The notes under the pieces were generated by a model that saw nothing but the letters and a program-made list of their open reading frames with translations, was not told the origin of the DNA and ran no database searches. A DNA stretch of 64,000 nt from Dillenia suffruticosa (Eukaryota > Streptophyta > Magnoliopsida > Dilleniales > Dilleniaceae), in assembly GCA_033439265.1 (NCBI GenBank), contig JAVTVX010000005.1, positions 7,450,001 through 7,514,000 of the forward strand, given 5' to 3'. Shown piece by piece: positions 12,461-24,650 of this stretch (positions are counted from its first letter, which is position 1; the number at the start of each line of letters is the position of its first letter). The position numbers were made by a program, and so were the translations under genes.

Positions 12461-13730
12461 ATGGCTTCACGCAAATTTTCAAGAATCATGGGAAGAGTAA
12501 CAAAGAACCCATTTTTTTCACACATTAACATCTCAAGTTTTGATTCTCTAAGTTCTGATTCTTTAACTTCTGATTCTTCAAACTTTCATATCATTCATGA
12601 TCCTCAAAACCCTAGATTAAGTTCAACACTCTCTCGTGATTCTGATTCTCAATTAACTGAAAATTAAACTCATTCCTCGAATCAAGAATCTCATCAAAAC
12701 TTCACAAAAAACCAAATTCTTTAACTTTTTCGAATCCAAATTCCCTACACTCTATCACTTCCAATCATGTTCAAAGTTGGTACCTTTAGGTTCATAGATT
12801 TCAATTATTTTAAGCAAATGAATTTGGAGATGCGAACTATTCTTGAGAGAATTGGAGGTGCTGGATTGTGTGACAGCAATAGAAAATACATAAGGAATGT
12901 AATCTTTGATTTCTACAAAAACTTAGATACTGAACATTCTGATGTTTTGAAATCAAGAATATTGAGTTTTAGAGTTGAGATTACCAAAAATAATATTATT
13001 CAATGTTTAGGACTCAAACAATCAGAAGACAAATTACTTGAAAACATGAAGAAAAGAGATGTTTATAAGTTGTTTCTTACAAATTCTAACTCTGGAATAT
13101 AATATTTGTATGAAAAAGACTTTTCTCTCATTGTTAGAATTCTGCACAAGATTGTTTTAATGTGCCTCATTCCAAGGTATGAAAGTTCTACCACTATGAC
13201 TGTAGAAAATGGTAGAATCTTAGTTGCCTTGGTGCTAGAAAGACAAATTGATATGGTGAATATATTTATCGATCACATTCATAGGAACAAAAGCAGCAAA
13301 CAGTAGACAATGTTCTCATTAGACTGTTAGAGTTCAAAGGATTTGATTTTTCATGTTTAAGGGATTCTGTCCTAGAGCCATCAATGTTAGGAGAATCATT
13401 GGTATCTCACATGAGAATAACTATTTTTGATGATAATATCTGCAGAGATAAAGATGATTCTTTCTGGAAAAGAAAATTTCGAGAACTTGGTGGAATAGGC
13501 TGTCTATTTATAGAAAGAGCAAATGAAGAACCTCTGAAATCCACATTTGACCATGATGAATCTTCAAAAAGGAAAAAAAAAAAAAACAAGCTAAGACAAC
13601 TGATGAAAATGACCGGAAGCAAAGGATTGAAAAGAAAATTGATAAGTGTATGAAAGACAAAAAGAAACTCAATCACAGATTTCTGAAATTTTGAAATTGT
13701 TGTTCAAGAATGCATCTTAAACTTAACAAT
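12461..13730 (+). pseudogene. Extra 3' coding region of the Copia element
   Basis: An ATG in a good context at 12461 opens a serine-rich 68-codon frame (MASRKFSRIMGRVTKNPFF). After a stop, a second block at 12767-13102 (ERIGGAGLCDSNRKYIRN, FYKNLDTEHSDVLKSRILSF) and further blocks to about 13650 follow, the last lysine-rich. The order and wording resemble the 'putative plant transposon protein' domain often found with plant retroelements. I infer this from memory and did not search. In Sireviruses an additional, sometimes envelope-like, ORF sits exactly here. I see no clear signal peptide or membrane segment, so an envelope role is not supported. Several stops break it. Confidence 0.6.
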
Positions 13731-13963
13731 TTCCTGTTCTGATTCTCTGAAATAAACTGTCTCTATGCTCTCTCATTCACTTCTATGTTTTGACAAAGAA
13801 AATTTAATTGTATTTCGATACTGTATCTTTCTTGAATTCTTGTCAGACTTCAATAAACTCGATGTTTTCTTTTATGTGCTTCAATACTTCAATACTTCAA
13901 TCATTCTATACTACAATCTTTAATATTTCAATATTTTATTGCTATAATTCTTTTTAATGCAAC

Positions 13964-14441
13964 AAAAAGGAGGAGAACAATATATTAAAAAAATTGCTCA
14001 AACAGAAGTCAAATAATGCACAACCAGAAGTCATATTGTTTCATTTGAAACAGGATTTTGAATACTAAAGGAAACTACACACATTGAGGGGGAGATCATT
14101 GAAAATATTATGCAACAAATAATAAAGTTCAAAACCAAACAATGACTTGACTGCACTTTGAAACTTAAAAGATTACTAATGTCTACACAATGACTTGACT
14201 GCACTTTCAAACTTAGTAGATTACTAATGACTGCACTTTGAACTTTGAATCTCACAACTTAAATAAAACAAACAATCTTTAAATTGGATGAATATTGATG
14301 AACACTAAGTATATGTTTTTATTTGTATCAATTGATATTATATTCATATGACTTACATGATTATTTGAGAATGCGCTTAATTGAACAATTTTTGTGCATT
14401 TATTTTTTAAAAGGTTTTGTTGTCATAAAAAATGGGGAGAA
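13964..14441 (+). other. Repeated polypurine tracts before the 3' LTR
   Basis: Three purine runs precede the 3' LTR: AAAAAGGAGGAGAA (about 13964-13977), TTGAGGGGGAGA (about 14084-14095) and AAAAAATGGGGAGAA (14427-14441). The last directly abuts the LTR and is the likely primer for plus-strand synthesis. Repeated tracts with an AGGGGGAG core are a described Sirevirus signature. Confidence 0.75.
14135..14245 (+). repeat. Short tandem repeat between polypurine tracts
   Basis: About two and a half copies of a unit of roughly 50 bp, marked by ATGACTTGACTGCACTTT and AGATTACTAATG. They occur at about 14140, 14190 and, partially, 14225. Confidence 0.75.
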
Positions 14442-15890
14442 TGTTAAAAAAATTGTTGTTTCCTTAGTTTTGATGATAACCAAATCTCTCATGTGGTTTA
14501 ATTAATCTATTTAGTGTGTAGAATTTTTTATTCAATATAAAAGTGATAGAACAAGTTATAGAATCGATCATAGAATCAAGACTTATTTTGTCATAGAAGT
14601 AAGATTTTTTTATATCTGTTGAAAACCCAACCGATAAGGTAAGTATAATTTGGGTACTACACTTAACCTATAATTAATTCTAGATGTATATAAAAAATAC
14701 CCCAACACGAAAACAATTCATATTTCATCACTTAGAAATTTTTCATAGTGTTAAAATGTAATCATTTGGATATATTTGAATAATCATATCTTCTTATGTA
14801 TTGAAATATTTTCAAAACCGAAAATTATGTTTCAAAGAAGGTGTGTGGAACTTCAATTTCAAACATTTACAGTTCAAATATTTTACGGATATGTTAGAGA
14901 AAAATCAGTTGCAAGTTGGTTGGTTACTCATTTTATATAGCAGAATCACTTGCCAGAAAATGATTCTGAAAGGATATTTGGCCTTCTATAACTTCACAAC
15001 TGGCCTTAAATTTTTGTATTTGATTATGTTACATTATAGTACTATAGTTGAACAGCAAATATGATAATTTGTGACACATTTATCTTGAAATTTTGTTGGA
15101 GAAATAAATGGGCAAATTTGACTAATTATTCTGAAAAATTCAAAACTGGGGGCAGATTTTCTGGAACTGTTTTCGAATTTTTTGGAAAAACAATCATCTG
15201 AATATAATCAAAATTACTCTTGAATATGTTAGATGGATGTTTAAATTTCAGAAGAAAAATATTTACTTTCAGTAAATTTCAAAATTCAAGAGGATTTGGA
15301 GACTATTTTTTTGGAACTATTGCTGAAAACTGTTGCAGTAATTTTGGGAATTTACTGCTGTTTGTTGAGTCTCTTTGCTATCAAATGCGGTAGCTATCAG
15401 CAGGTTTTTCATGGAATGAGAATAGAGAACGTGAGAAGCTGAATGACTATTAATTTTTAAGACTTCATAACACAAAAAACTCAAGAAGAATCTCTACAAT
15501 TCTGAACACTACTCTTGTCATTTTTATTTACTTATTTTGTAATCTTTGATTGAACATTTGTGTGATTTGTTTTCAATTGTTGGACAAAGCAATTTTCATA
15601 AAGTGAAGATCAGAAGTCAACAAGTAGATGTACTGTGTTGTCTTGGATTATAGTGGAAATTAGCAGGTTGCTAGAGTCCGGCTTGCTTGGCTGGAAAAGT
15701 GGATATAGGTACAAGGTTGAACCACTATAAATCAGATTTGTCTCATTATTTTCTCTTTTATTTTTATTATATATGTTATAAATTGATTATAGATTTACTT
15801 AAATTTAAGTGGAGTTAGATAAAATTTTAAAAAACTAAATTTTAGACAACCAATTCAACCGCTCATTCTTGATTGTTTTTGGTACCAACA
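14442..15890 (+). repeat. 3' LTR of the Sirevirus-like element
   Basis: This 1449 bp sequence starts TGTTAAAAAAATTG directly after a polypurine tract and ends TTGGTACCAACA. It is collinear with 5828-7278. Confidence 0.93.
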
Positions 15891-15895
15891 ATTTC

Positions 15896-16799
15896 TACTA
15901 ATATAGTATATATTATTATATTATTGTTTTTTCAGGTTTTCATCCTTGTTCTTTTCAAAGAACATTAGTTTTTTTACGTGATTTCTTTAAACAATTAAAT
16001 TATATACTATCTAAACTCAGGTTATTGTTTTAGATGTCCCGAAAATAATGACTTCCAAACTTTCATGGTAATTATTACTTAATATATTTAAATATCAAAT
16101 TTTATTCAATTATTAATTATAATATTTTCATTAATTTCTAGAAAAATTGCATTGAAAGGATTTATAAAAATTTTCTCCATATCTCTAACATTGTGTTTGT
16201 TGAAATTTCACAGCAGCCTAATTCGTAAATTAGATACAATTCACTACATGATTTTGATTTTAAGATAATGCATACCTAAAATAATTTTTATATATCAGAA
16301 ATGATTGTGGAATATTTGTCATAAGATTTTTTGAGATATGGGAATCGGGAATATTTATAAGTACACTAAATCAAGAAGTATGTTCTCTCACATTTTATTT
16401 CAATTTTGTATTGTATTTGTATTAAAATTGTTGATTGTTTCATTTTATGCCTTCATTTTAGCACCTTAATTTCTTAAGAAAAGAATATTTTCTCAAGTTT
16501 CTAATGTCTGACCATGATACGGTCCGTGCTGAGATCATATCCAAGATGAGGATGAAGATTGAGGAAACAAAGAAAAATAAGTTTAAAGCAATTGAATCAG
16601 AACAAAAAATTGAGAGAAAAGTTGAACCAAAACATAAAATTGAGAGAAAACGGAAAAGAAATTTTGTGAAAATAATTGAAAATTTATGAAATTGTAAAGA
16701 AATTGTGATACAATACTTACTCTCATTATAAATCCAATCTCTGATCTCCACTTCTATTAGCACTAAATTTACTATTTTTATTAATTGTTTATCACTTGG
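15896..16799. other. AT-rich intergenic DNA without a recognised feature
   Basis: I see no gene here. A lysine-rich 61-codon frame at 16504-16689 is compositionally biased and unrelated to anything I recognise. Confidence 0.5.
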
Positions 16800-18420
16800 C
16801 ATAACTTATTTACTTACCACCACCAACTTACCATCTCAAAATTATCACAATTTATCATATTGTTATAATACTATTATTATCACTCAAAATTAACACAACT
16901 TACCACTTATTATCACAATTATCACAATTTATCATCTTATTATCACACTATTATTATCATTTAAAATTATCACAACTTACCACCTATTATCACTTATAAC
17001 TTATCACATTCACATATCCCTATTACAACTTATCATACAACCATCAACTTATCACATGCATCCCTTACAACTTATCACTTGCAAGCAACCCCTAAAGTCC
17101 CTAAAACTATAAACGCGATTCTATATATATATATACTATTTGATAATTTTAATATATAGCATTTGCTTGGTGGTGTGGTGGTGATGTGGTATTCATGATT
17201 AGTAATGGTGATGGAAAAAATAACCATCCCTTGCAACTTGCAGGCAACCCCTAAAGTCCCTAAAACTATATACAAGATTATATATATATATATAGTATTT
17301 GATATTTGATATTTGATAATTTTAATATATAGCATTTACATGGTGGTGTGGTGGTGATGGTGGTGATGGGGTGATGGTGATTAGTAACGGTGATGGAAAT
17401 AATAATAATAATAATGTATGTATAATAAATCATAATTCATAAATCAAAAATGGTGTGTGTAGTGCCACATCGCCATGGGGACCACAACACAGCTTGCTGC
17501 GCGTCCATGTCCATGGACCTAATCGGTCCAACCCAGTAGCCAGTCCGGTTCACCTAGTTTTTTTTCCTTTCTGCAAATGCGTGCTAACCATTTTTTTTCT
17601 TCCTTTCTTTCTTACTCTTCCTTTTTCTTTTTTCTATTTCTTATCTCATTCTCATCTTCATTTTTTTTTTTCATTATCTCACTCTCACTCTCTTTTTTCT
17701 CCCTTTTTTTCTCTTGAGGGTCATTTTTTTCCTTCTCTTTTTTTCTCACTCAACTTTCCTTACTTCTAACCCTAGCTCTAGCAATAAAGAGAGAATTTGA
17801 AATTAGGCTTAATGTAATGTAATTTGTCAATATATATATATATATAGACATGCAGAATTGATGTAAAATTAATTAGAAAAACAAAGAATTAAAAAAAAAT
17901 AAGACATGGAAGTACTTGTAATGCAGAAATGGTAAAAAAAAAAAAAGAATGTAAAAGTATAAATAATTCACCAAATTACCACTTTTCATAACTTATTGCA
18001 ATTTACCATCCTATTTACCAGTCAAGTTACTTGTTTACTCATCACAATCCAAGTGAGATTCATAAGTATATACAGTATATATTTCCCGATGATTTGTCTC
18101 ATTATTAGAAAAGATCACTAGTTATTATAAATTTACCAATCAAAAATAATATTATCATATTATATTACCACTTTTTATCATAAACTTATTATCACAAACT
18201 TACCACATATTATTATAAACATCTATTATCACTATATTACCATTAGTTATCATAATTTACCACTAGTTCTGTTATTACTATATTACCATTAGTTGTCACA
18301 AACTTATCACTAATTATTACTATATTTCACTCCAATCAATAATAATATTATCAAATTAATTATCACAAACTTATCACAACCATAAAATTATCACCTCTTA
18401 CCACGAACTTACCACCATAG
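16800..18420 (+). repeat. G-poor degenerate repeat field (TTATCAC / TTACCAC motifs)
   Basis: Two blocks (about 16800-17080 and 17960-18420) are built from loosely repeated TTATCACAACTTACCAC-like words and have very few G residues on the plus strand. Between them lie a 155 bp tandem duplication and a CT-rich tract (17560-17760). The strand asymmetry and motif repetition suggest decayed internal or subterminal repeats of a transposon, but I cannot name it. Confidence 0.6.
17085..17350 (+). repeat. Tandem duplication, unit about 155 bp
   Basis: The unit starts at AACCCCTAAAGTCCCTAAAA at about 17089 and again at about 17247. Both copies continue through an (AT)n run, TTTTAATATATAGCATTT and GGTGGTGTGGTGGTGATG. 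The copies differ by small changes in the (AT)n and TGATATT runs. Confidence 0.85.
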
Positions 18421-18439
18421 AAACTATTTTAAATTATCC

Positions 18440-18938
18440 CTAAGATTATACAGACGATAGAATTGATGGTATGGCTAAAGATTATACAGATGGTAGAACT
18501 GATGACATATATATAGAGACTATTTTCAAATAGCCACTTAGACTTATACAGACAGAGGAGGTGGACCCTTTTTTAATTGTCTCTAAAGGTAACACATTTA
18601 TTGACAAAAAAGATAACAGATGATATATGTCACACATTTAATGATCACAAGTGATAACCGTTATCATGGATGTAGAACTTCTAGTTACTATTTTCAAACC
18701 GTTCTTAAAACTATGACATTTACTAACCATAAATGATAACCATTAAAATTGAATATTGCTTTTACAGACGGTTGTGTTTCACAGTTGATAAACTTTTATC
18801 GACAAACAATTTATACTGTCAAAAAATGTATGCATTTTCTGATAATATCGTCAAAAGTGTCTTTATAAGATATAAAAAATCATCATTAAAATTCACTGAC
18901 ATTAAAACTTACCGTCAGTATAGGACTATTTTGTTGTG
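18440..18938 (+). mobile_element. Possible CACTA-type element end with subterminal repeats
   Basis: The repeated word TTATACAGACGGTAGAA, in degenerate form, occurs near 18449, 18481, 18544 and 18762. An ACCGTCAGT word near 18911 is followed by GGACTATTTTGTTGTG, which resembles the inverted CACTA terminus (TTTTCTTGTAGTG). No convincing partner terminus or 3 bp target duplication was found, so this is only a suggestion. Confidence 0.3.
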
Positions 18939-19287
18939 TATGCTCCTTTTGATTAAATTTTTAATTAAAATTTTAAAATATTTATATAGAGCTAAGCAGA
19001 AGCGAATTAATAAATTTTGATTTGGAGTAAAATACAATATATACATATATATATAAAAGGAAAGTGGAATGAGTGAAAATTTATAAGTTTTAGAGAATAA
19101 ATAGTATTTTAAAAGATTTTTACTGATTTTTTTTAAATTTTAACTATATTTTTAAAGATTAATTATAGTATTTCCTAAACTTTTAATATCCTCATTGATG
19201 AAGCTACAAATATTAAATTTTTCTTTTTTTGTATAAATTTCTTGGGCAAATGTTTCAGTGTCCCTGGATTCGTCATGGAGTTAAGGG

Positions 19288-19676
19288 TAAGTTTGGTTCA
19301 CTAAAGGGGAGAGATTTATCTTATTTGGTTTTCTTCTATTTTTTTATAGAAGCAAAAGGGAAGAAATTTGTATTATTTTCTCTTGTTTGATTCAAGTAAA
19401 AAATGGAGGTAAAGGATGAATCAATAAATATTACTCTCTCTAAATCATATAAAATTAAAAAAAATAATAATTTTGTTTATAAATTTTTATTACAGTTTCA
19501 ATCCGTTCACAAGTGAAAAGAAATTTTTGTTAAACAGAAGTGGTGCTATTTCATCTATTTTTTATTTTCATTTCTTTTTTCACTCGACACAAACAAACAA
19601 ACAAGAGTAATATTCTTTTTTATGTCGTATTCACTTTGGTTTCTCTTTTTCTCTCGTTACACCCAAATCAAACTTA
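19288..19676. mobile_element. Possible MITE-like element
   Basis: TAAGTTTGGTT at 19288 and AATCAAACTTA at 19666 form imperfect 11 bp inverted repeats around 390 bp of AT-rich non-coding DNA. No clear target duplication is seen, so the family is not assigned. Confidence 0.3.
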
Positions 19677-19712
19677 ATGTAAATCCAAAGATCCGCGTTT
19701 GTAGATAAGTTT

Positions 19713-20730
19713 GCGTGCTAGGTTTTCAAAAAGCAAAGTCTCAAACTCATTAATTAAAAAATGTGAGTTTAATATAGTTAGCTTTTTGTCTAGATGTAAA
19801 AGCCTAAGAAATTCCGAACTTTCATAAAGGACACGCTGATTTGTCGGACAATCTGACCATAACCAAGTTGGAATGCAATCACTGCTTTCCTAGTTCGTAC
19901 AACCTTATCCTACTACCAGCAAAACCTTTATGTCCCTTAAACATGAAAGTCGTCTCCTTTTTTTTAGTACAATCCATTCATGCATGGTGGGCAGTCATTA
20001 TCACTTTAAATTTTTAAGCATCTTCTTCCAACTTTCAATTATTCAATTTCCATTTTTCCTTTTGGGGCCAGTCGAGATGATAAATGAACTACTCGGAGAA
20101 AGTTGACCCAAACGAGTTTTGAATACTGTGCTAAACGGTCCTAAATCCATGGGTACGGTTACTGTAATTTGGGCACACTGTAGTTCTGACAGTGTCCTTA
20201 GCCTTTACTTTTGACTTTTTGCGTGGGCTTACGGGACATTCATATGATGATTTATTTTAATTATAGAAACAATAAAACTAAAATTTTACATTAGAGACGG
20301 CATTAAAGAACAACATACAAGACGAGCAGAAGAAATGCCAAAAGGGTAAAGGCTATAATTTTAAATATTGTTTTATAAATTTTTAATGATATTTTAAAAT
20401 TTTTTTTAATGAAATTTGCAGTCTCATTTATGGTTTCCATGTAATGCTTGTCCTGCATATCAACATCCCCCAACAAGTTGAATTTTCATCATAAATCAAA
20501 TCCATACTTACCCCTCAGCATAATTAAATTATATTTTTGTCGCCCACCCACAGAGAGAGAGAGAGAGAGAGAGAGAGGCAAAATTAATTCATTTGATATT
20601 TTCGTGAAAATGGCAGTGAAAAAAAATAAATAAATATATATATATATATATATATAATTTGATGGTTAATATAGTTATTAACTATTTTTGAAAAAAATAA
20701 AAGAGCCCACAAAAGAATAAAAATAAAAAA
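19713..20730 (+). repeat. Duplicated upstream segment, copy 2
   Basis: Direct copy of 4483-5700, described there. It contains a (GA)n tract at 20551-20578 and an (AT)n run at 20636-20657 where copy 1 has about 200 bp more. No receptor-kinase exon follows on its left side, unlike copy 1. Confidence 0.9.
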
Positions 20731-22284
20731 TATATGGAAGGTCAAGTGCATTGGGAAAAATCGATATATGAATTTAATTACTAAATTTTGAAATTCAAAA
20801 TTTAAATTTAATTGCATTTTCTGTTAACATAGTGGAAGATAAGATAAATGCATAATGTAGGAAAACTTACCGTTTGGTACGTACGTACGGGTGGGCCCTT
20901 CCTTCATTCACCAACTACTGAAAGAGCACGTGTCGGTAGTGTGAACACATCTATGGCTCGCGAATCAAGTATCGCCTTTGACCTTTGACCAGTTGTGGTT
21001 CCCTTTCCACCTCCGACTGCCGAAGTATGCGTCTAGGGTTTGACCCAATCTTGTAAGAGATTAATTGTTCGAAATTATTGTAATCTGCTTGCAAACCTGT
21101 TGTAAAAATATCTATGATGAATGTTGCTCTTTTTAAAATTTTATTAATTTAAAACTATAAAAATTATTAAAAATAACATTAAATTTTGAAATTTCTGTAA
21201 TAGAAAAACTCACTAAGAATAATTATTTTAAAATTATGCTTTATTTATATGTAGCTATTTTGATCACGAAACTTGTCAGGAATGGTAAAAAGGTTAGTTG
21301 GGATTTTATATTCTACTTGACACCGACAGAAAAGTCTAAAAAACTTTAGTTTGAGCCATCAAATTAGAAAGAGAATTCATTTGGAGTTTTTTTTTTAGGG
21401 AAACCGCACGGGGCCACGTCATTTGTTGCTTTCAAGACTATAGGCTACACCCCCACTTCCTGACAACAAACAAGAAAAATGGAAGCTTCCGGCCTTCCGC
21501 CGCCGCGAAATGATAATAACTAAGCGCTCGACTTTAGAATGGCAACTTTAGTCTAACAGAATGGTAAATACTTTTAATCAAATTTATTTTTCAGAAAGAA
21601 AATATTTAAAATCAATATATTTTGAGAGAAAAAAAAATATGAATCAAATTGATTTTTTTTAAAAAAAAATTAAAATTAAAGTTTCAGAAAGAGAAAATTT
21701 GAATGTAATTATTTTAGGGTGTGAAAATTAAAAATCAATGTGTTTAAATATACATAATTTTAATTTTTTGACAGAAAAGTTAAAATATACTTGATTTTGA
21801 AGAGAAAAAACTTTTTTTTTTTTGGGACAAAGAACTCAAAAACAGTTAAAACAATATGTTTAGACAAAGAAAATGCAAGTTAAATTAAATTTTTAGAAAA
21901 ATCAATATGATTAATTTTAAAGAAAAAATCAAATGAAATTTTTTTAGAGAGAAAATTTTAAAACTAATACATTTATAAATATAAAATTTAAATAATTCAA
22001 TTATTTTAGATAGAGAAAATTGATTTAATTAATTTTTAGAGAAATATATAAAATTTTGTTGTTTAAAGAGAAAATGATACAAATAATATTTTTAATGTCA
22101 ATAAATTATGTTTCAACTGGTATTGTTTTTTTTTACTTGGTCTCGAATTCGAGTCCATGTATATAAACAGAGTAATACTTTCAGTGAGATCAAATGTGAA
22201 GCAAATAATACTTTTGGAATAGTATAAGAAATTAGGGAAAAAATAAAAAACTTAATTTTGGGTCATGAATATATATATAGGCAT
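20731..22284. other. Intergenic DNA with promoter-like words and AT-rich repeats
   Basis: Around 20928-20935 is AGCACGTGTC with a CACGTG core, and near 20974-20990 two adjacent W-box-like TTTGACC words. No gene follows that these could serve. From about 21560 to 22110 the sequence is a loose repetition of AGAGAAAA...TCAATATNTTT words. I see no coding sequence. Confidence 0.45.
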
Positions 22285-22295
22285 GGTTGAGATTT

Positions 22296-22450
22296 GGGTT
22301 ATTTATAAAAATATTATTTTTTAATAAAAATTATTTAAATAACATTATTATTTTTTTGTTTCCCAAACTATTAATTTCGCACTCTCAATATGCGAAATCA
22401 TACTTTAATTTGAATTTATTTAAAAATAAAAAAAAGAATTCGTACTCTAA
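22296..22450 (+). repeat. Left terminal inverted repeat of the MULE
   Basis: It begins GGGTTATTTATAAAAATATT. The inner part includes GCGAAATCATACTTTAATTT, which recurs inverted near 27995-28015 with one base changed. Confidence 0.88.
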
Positions 22451-23102
22451 GGGTGTGAAAGCGTGAATTTAGTTTTGCATTCTGAGAGTACGAAAGTGAT
22501 TTCGCGCTAACATAGTGTGAAACTAATTCTACATAAATTTTACAAACACCAGAACACGTAACTTCTGCCCACACTTTGCATGACCAAAGCAAATATAATA
22601 CATCCACTCCAATATCCACAGCTTCTACTCATTTCTCAAGACAAATAAAATACCAAATACAGTCATTCCAACACTCAAATATTGTCACTCTTACTCCACA
22701 CGAGATACAAATAAAACCATCTCCAAATGAATAATACTCAATCAATCAAATATAAAAAAATCACAACGAAATAAGCATACTCCAAAATACCACCACCAAA
22801 TACCGATACTGTAAATACCAATAACCATACTCGAGAATACAAGACAACAGTAACCAAACATGGTCAACAGAAATGCCAACAACCAAAAATAAAATAAATT
22901 CATCCATGACCATCACTTAATGTAAATAAAAAAATACCACTTTCAAAAAACTGATAAAAAATAAATATAAATAAAAGTATTTATAAATGTTAAAATAACA
23001 TAAAAAAGGAATCACAAAGATAATAACCAAAAATTTTTTATAAAAATTGAAGTCATGCATTACAAAATTTAAATATAATACATATAAAATAGTAAACGTA
23101 AA

Positions 23103-24650
23103 CTAATTGTCGCAAAGATGTTGTCGAACATTGCATTGTGATTTACGTTTCTCGGGAATACGAGCTAGCCTATCAAGTGCGGGTGGAGGTATATCATATA
23201 ACGGTGCACTCTCATCAACATCGGGAAATGCAACTGAAGGAACATGCTCTGAATGTCGAGAACGACGATATTTCGCTCATAAATATTAAGTCGTGGAGGC
23301 TCATCAATATCATCTGTACATACCAAAGTCAGAGTTAGAGTCGGAGTCGAAGTCGGATAGGAAGATAATGGAGGTATCTTCGTCGTTTCATCATAATAAT
23401 CTGTAGCACCAGAGGTTCAAGGTATATCCATCAGTTTAGTAGCTCTCTATGCATATGTCGAAGGATAGTACCTGTCAAATAGCACATGCCCAATAAACTG
23501 AAGTGTACACTATGATATATCTCTAAATGTCCAAATCTAGGATCTACTCCTTTCTCAACAAGTATGTCTAACGCTAATAAGTACATGTTATCCAGCTCAT
23601 AATAATGCAAAAGATAAAATAAAAAAAAATATTATATAAACTATAAAACAATGTTAAATAGTAAAGTTATCTTGACTTATGAAATACTCTATTTGTATCG
23701 TTGTGGGTTGGTATCCATGTTGATAATGATGCGCAAGACAGGCAATGTATAAAAGCGAGATCTGATGATACCACGACATATAGTCAGATGTCGTATTTGA
23801 CTCACCAAAAGTCTCATCACTCTTTACAATGCGGTATCTATGGTTATCCCACAATTGCAAGGGTACAACATATGTCCTCGTCCAATCGCATCCATACCTC
23901 TCGCGTCGATCAGTCTGGTGCAACTCTTGGTCGGTGTGTACTAGTAAAGGAAGACGATGCAGGAGCCTAAGGGTAATGATACTCGACGATGTCAAAGCAA
24001 ATCAAGAGGATATCGGCACGCCATATGTCATTATCGACAAGACAATATGCGAGCAATGTTTTCAAGTTAGCATGCGAATATTACATCCAAATGAATTGAA
24101 AAATATAAGAAAAATGGTGTTAATTCGATTTATAGTAATAGAAGTGGTTGGTCAAAAATAAAACTTATACTTACCACATTATCTTCCATAGATCCAACTG
24201 GTTCATGTATGTTCTAAAAACAAACTGTCTTGTATGTATATAACCACGTGAAACATCCCAACTATTTACAAATAAAACAATATCAACGTTATATACAACA
24301 AAGTGAAGGAAATAAAGAAAATAATACAAATAAATAGAGTAAAAATTACGTACAGTGATCCTCTAGGGCCAGTGGGTAGGTGTGGAATAAAAAGCATTAG
24401 ATCAATAGTGTGACGTTTGATCGGGATAAATATAGACACTCTCTTCATACCCAAAACTGATAAGAGAAAAAATATTGAATAAATGATATGATATGTATAT
24501 AAAATATTATTAAATAAAAATTAATATATCGAATTGATATAAAATACTTATATAAGTAAGACCAAATCATAAATACTATCCATAGAAACTCGACACATGG
24601 CTCTGTAAAGTATCGCTAAAACAGTACTACCCCAACCATACTGTTCCGAT
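23103..24650 (-). pseudogene. Plant mobile domain (PMD, MAIN/MAIL1-like) gene, broken
   Basis: Read on the minus strand across frameshifts, the segments follow the PMD order. These are YGWGSTVLAILYRAMCRVSM (about 24650-24590), IPHLPTGPR with surrounding residues (about 24450-24360), FRTYMNQLDLWKI (about 24220-24180), VDNDIWRADILLICFDIVEY (about 24040-23980), HQTDRRERYGCDWTRTYV (about 23920-23870) and SDYMSWYHQ. A proline-rich tail ends at a TAG at 23105-23103. Host PMD proteins (MAIN, MAIL1) act in nuclear gene silencing; PMD genes are also known in MULEs and other elements. In-frame stops and small introns or indels mean it cannot be read as one protein here. Confidence 0.8.

Larger units (their letters stand above)
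5828..15890 (+). mobile_element. Decayed full-length Copia LTR retrotransposon, Sirevirus-like
   Basis: Two direct LTRs (5828-7278 and 14442-15890) enclose gag and pol in Copia order, then an additional coding region. Ends are TG...CA. The flanks are ATTTA (5823-5827) and ATTTC (15891-15895), a 4/5 match to a target duplication. A tRNA-Met-type primer site follows the 5' LTR, and several polypurine tracts precede the 3' LTR, including one with the AGGGGGAG core at about 14087. LTRs of about 1.45 kb, the repeated polypurine tracts and the extra 3' ORF are known Sirevirus traits. All reading frames carry stops and frameshifts and the LTRs differ at many places, so this is an old, inactive copy. 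Confidence 0.93.

Noticed and set aside
16249..16265. CACTACATGATTTTGA as the partner end of a CACTA element
   Set aside because: The match to the canonical terminus breaks after nine bases, and the 3 bp flanks (ATT and TAT) do not agree with the end at 18938.
16504..16689. Lysine-rich 61-codon open frame
   Set aside because: Biased composition in AT-rich DNA, no family resemblance and no conserved neighbour.
20928..20990. G-box and paired W-box words as a promoter
   Set aside because: No gene start follows in either direction within a useful distance; kept only as a note on the intergenic stretch.
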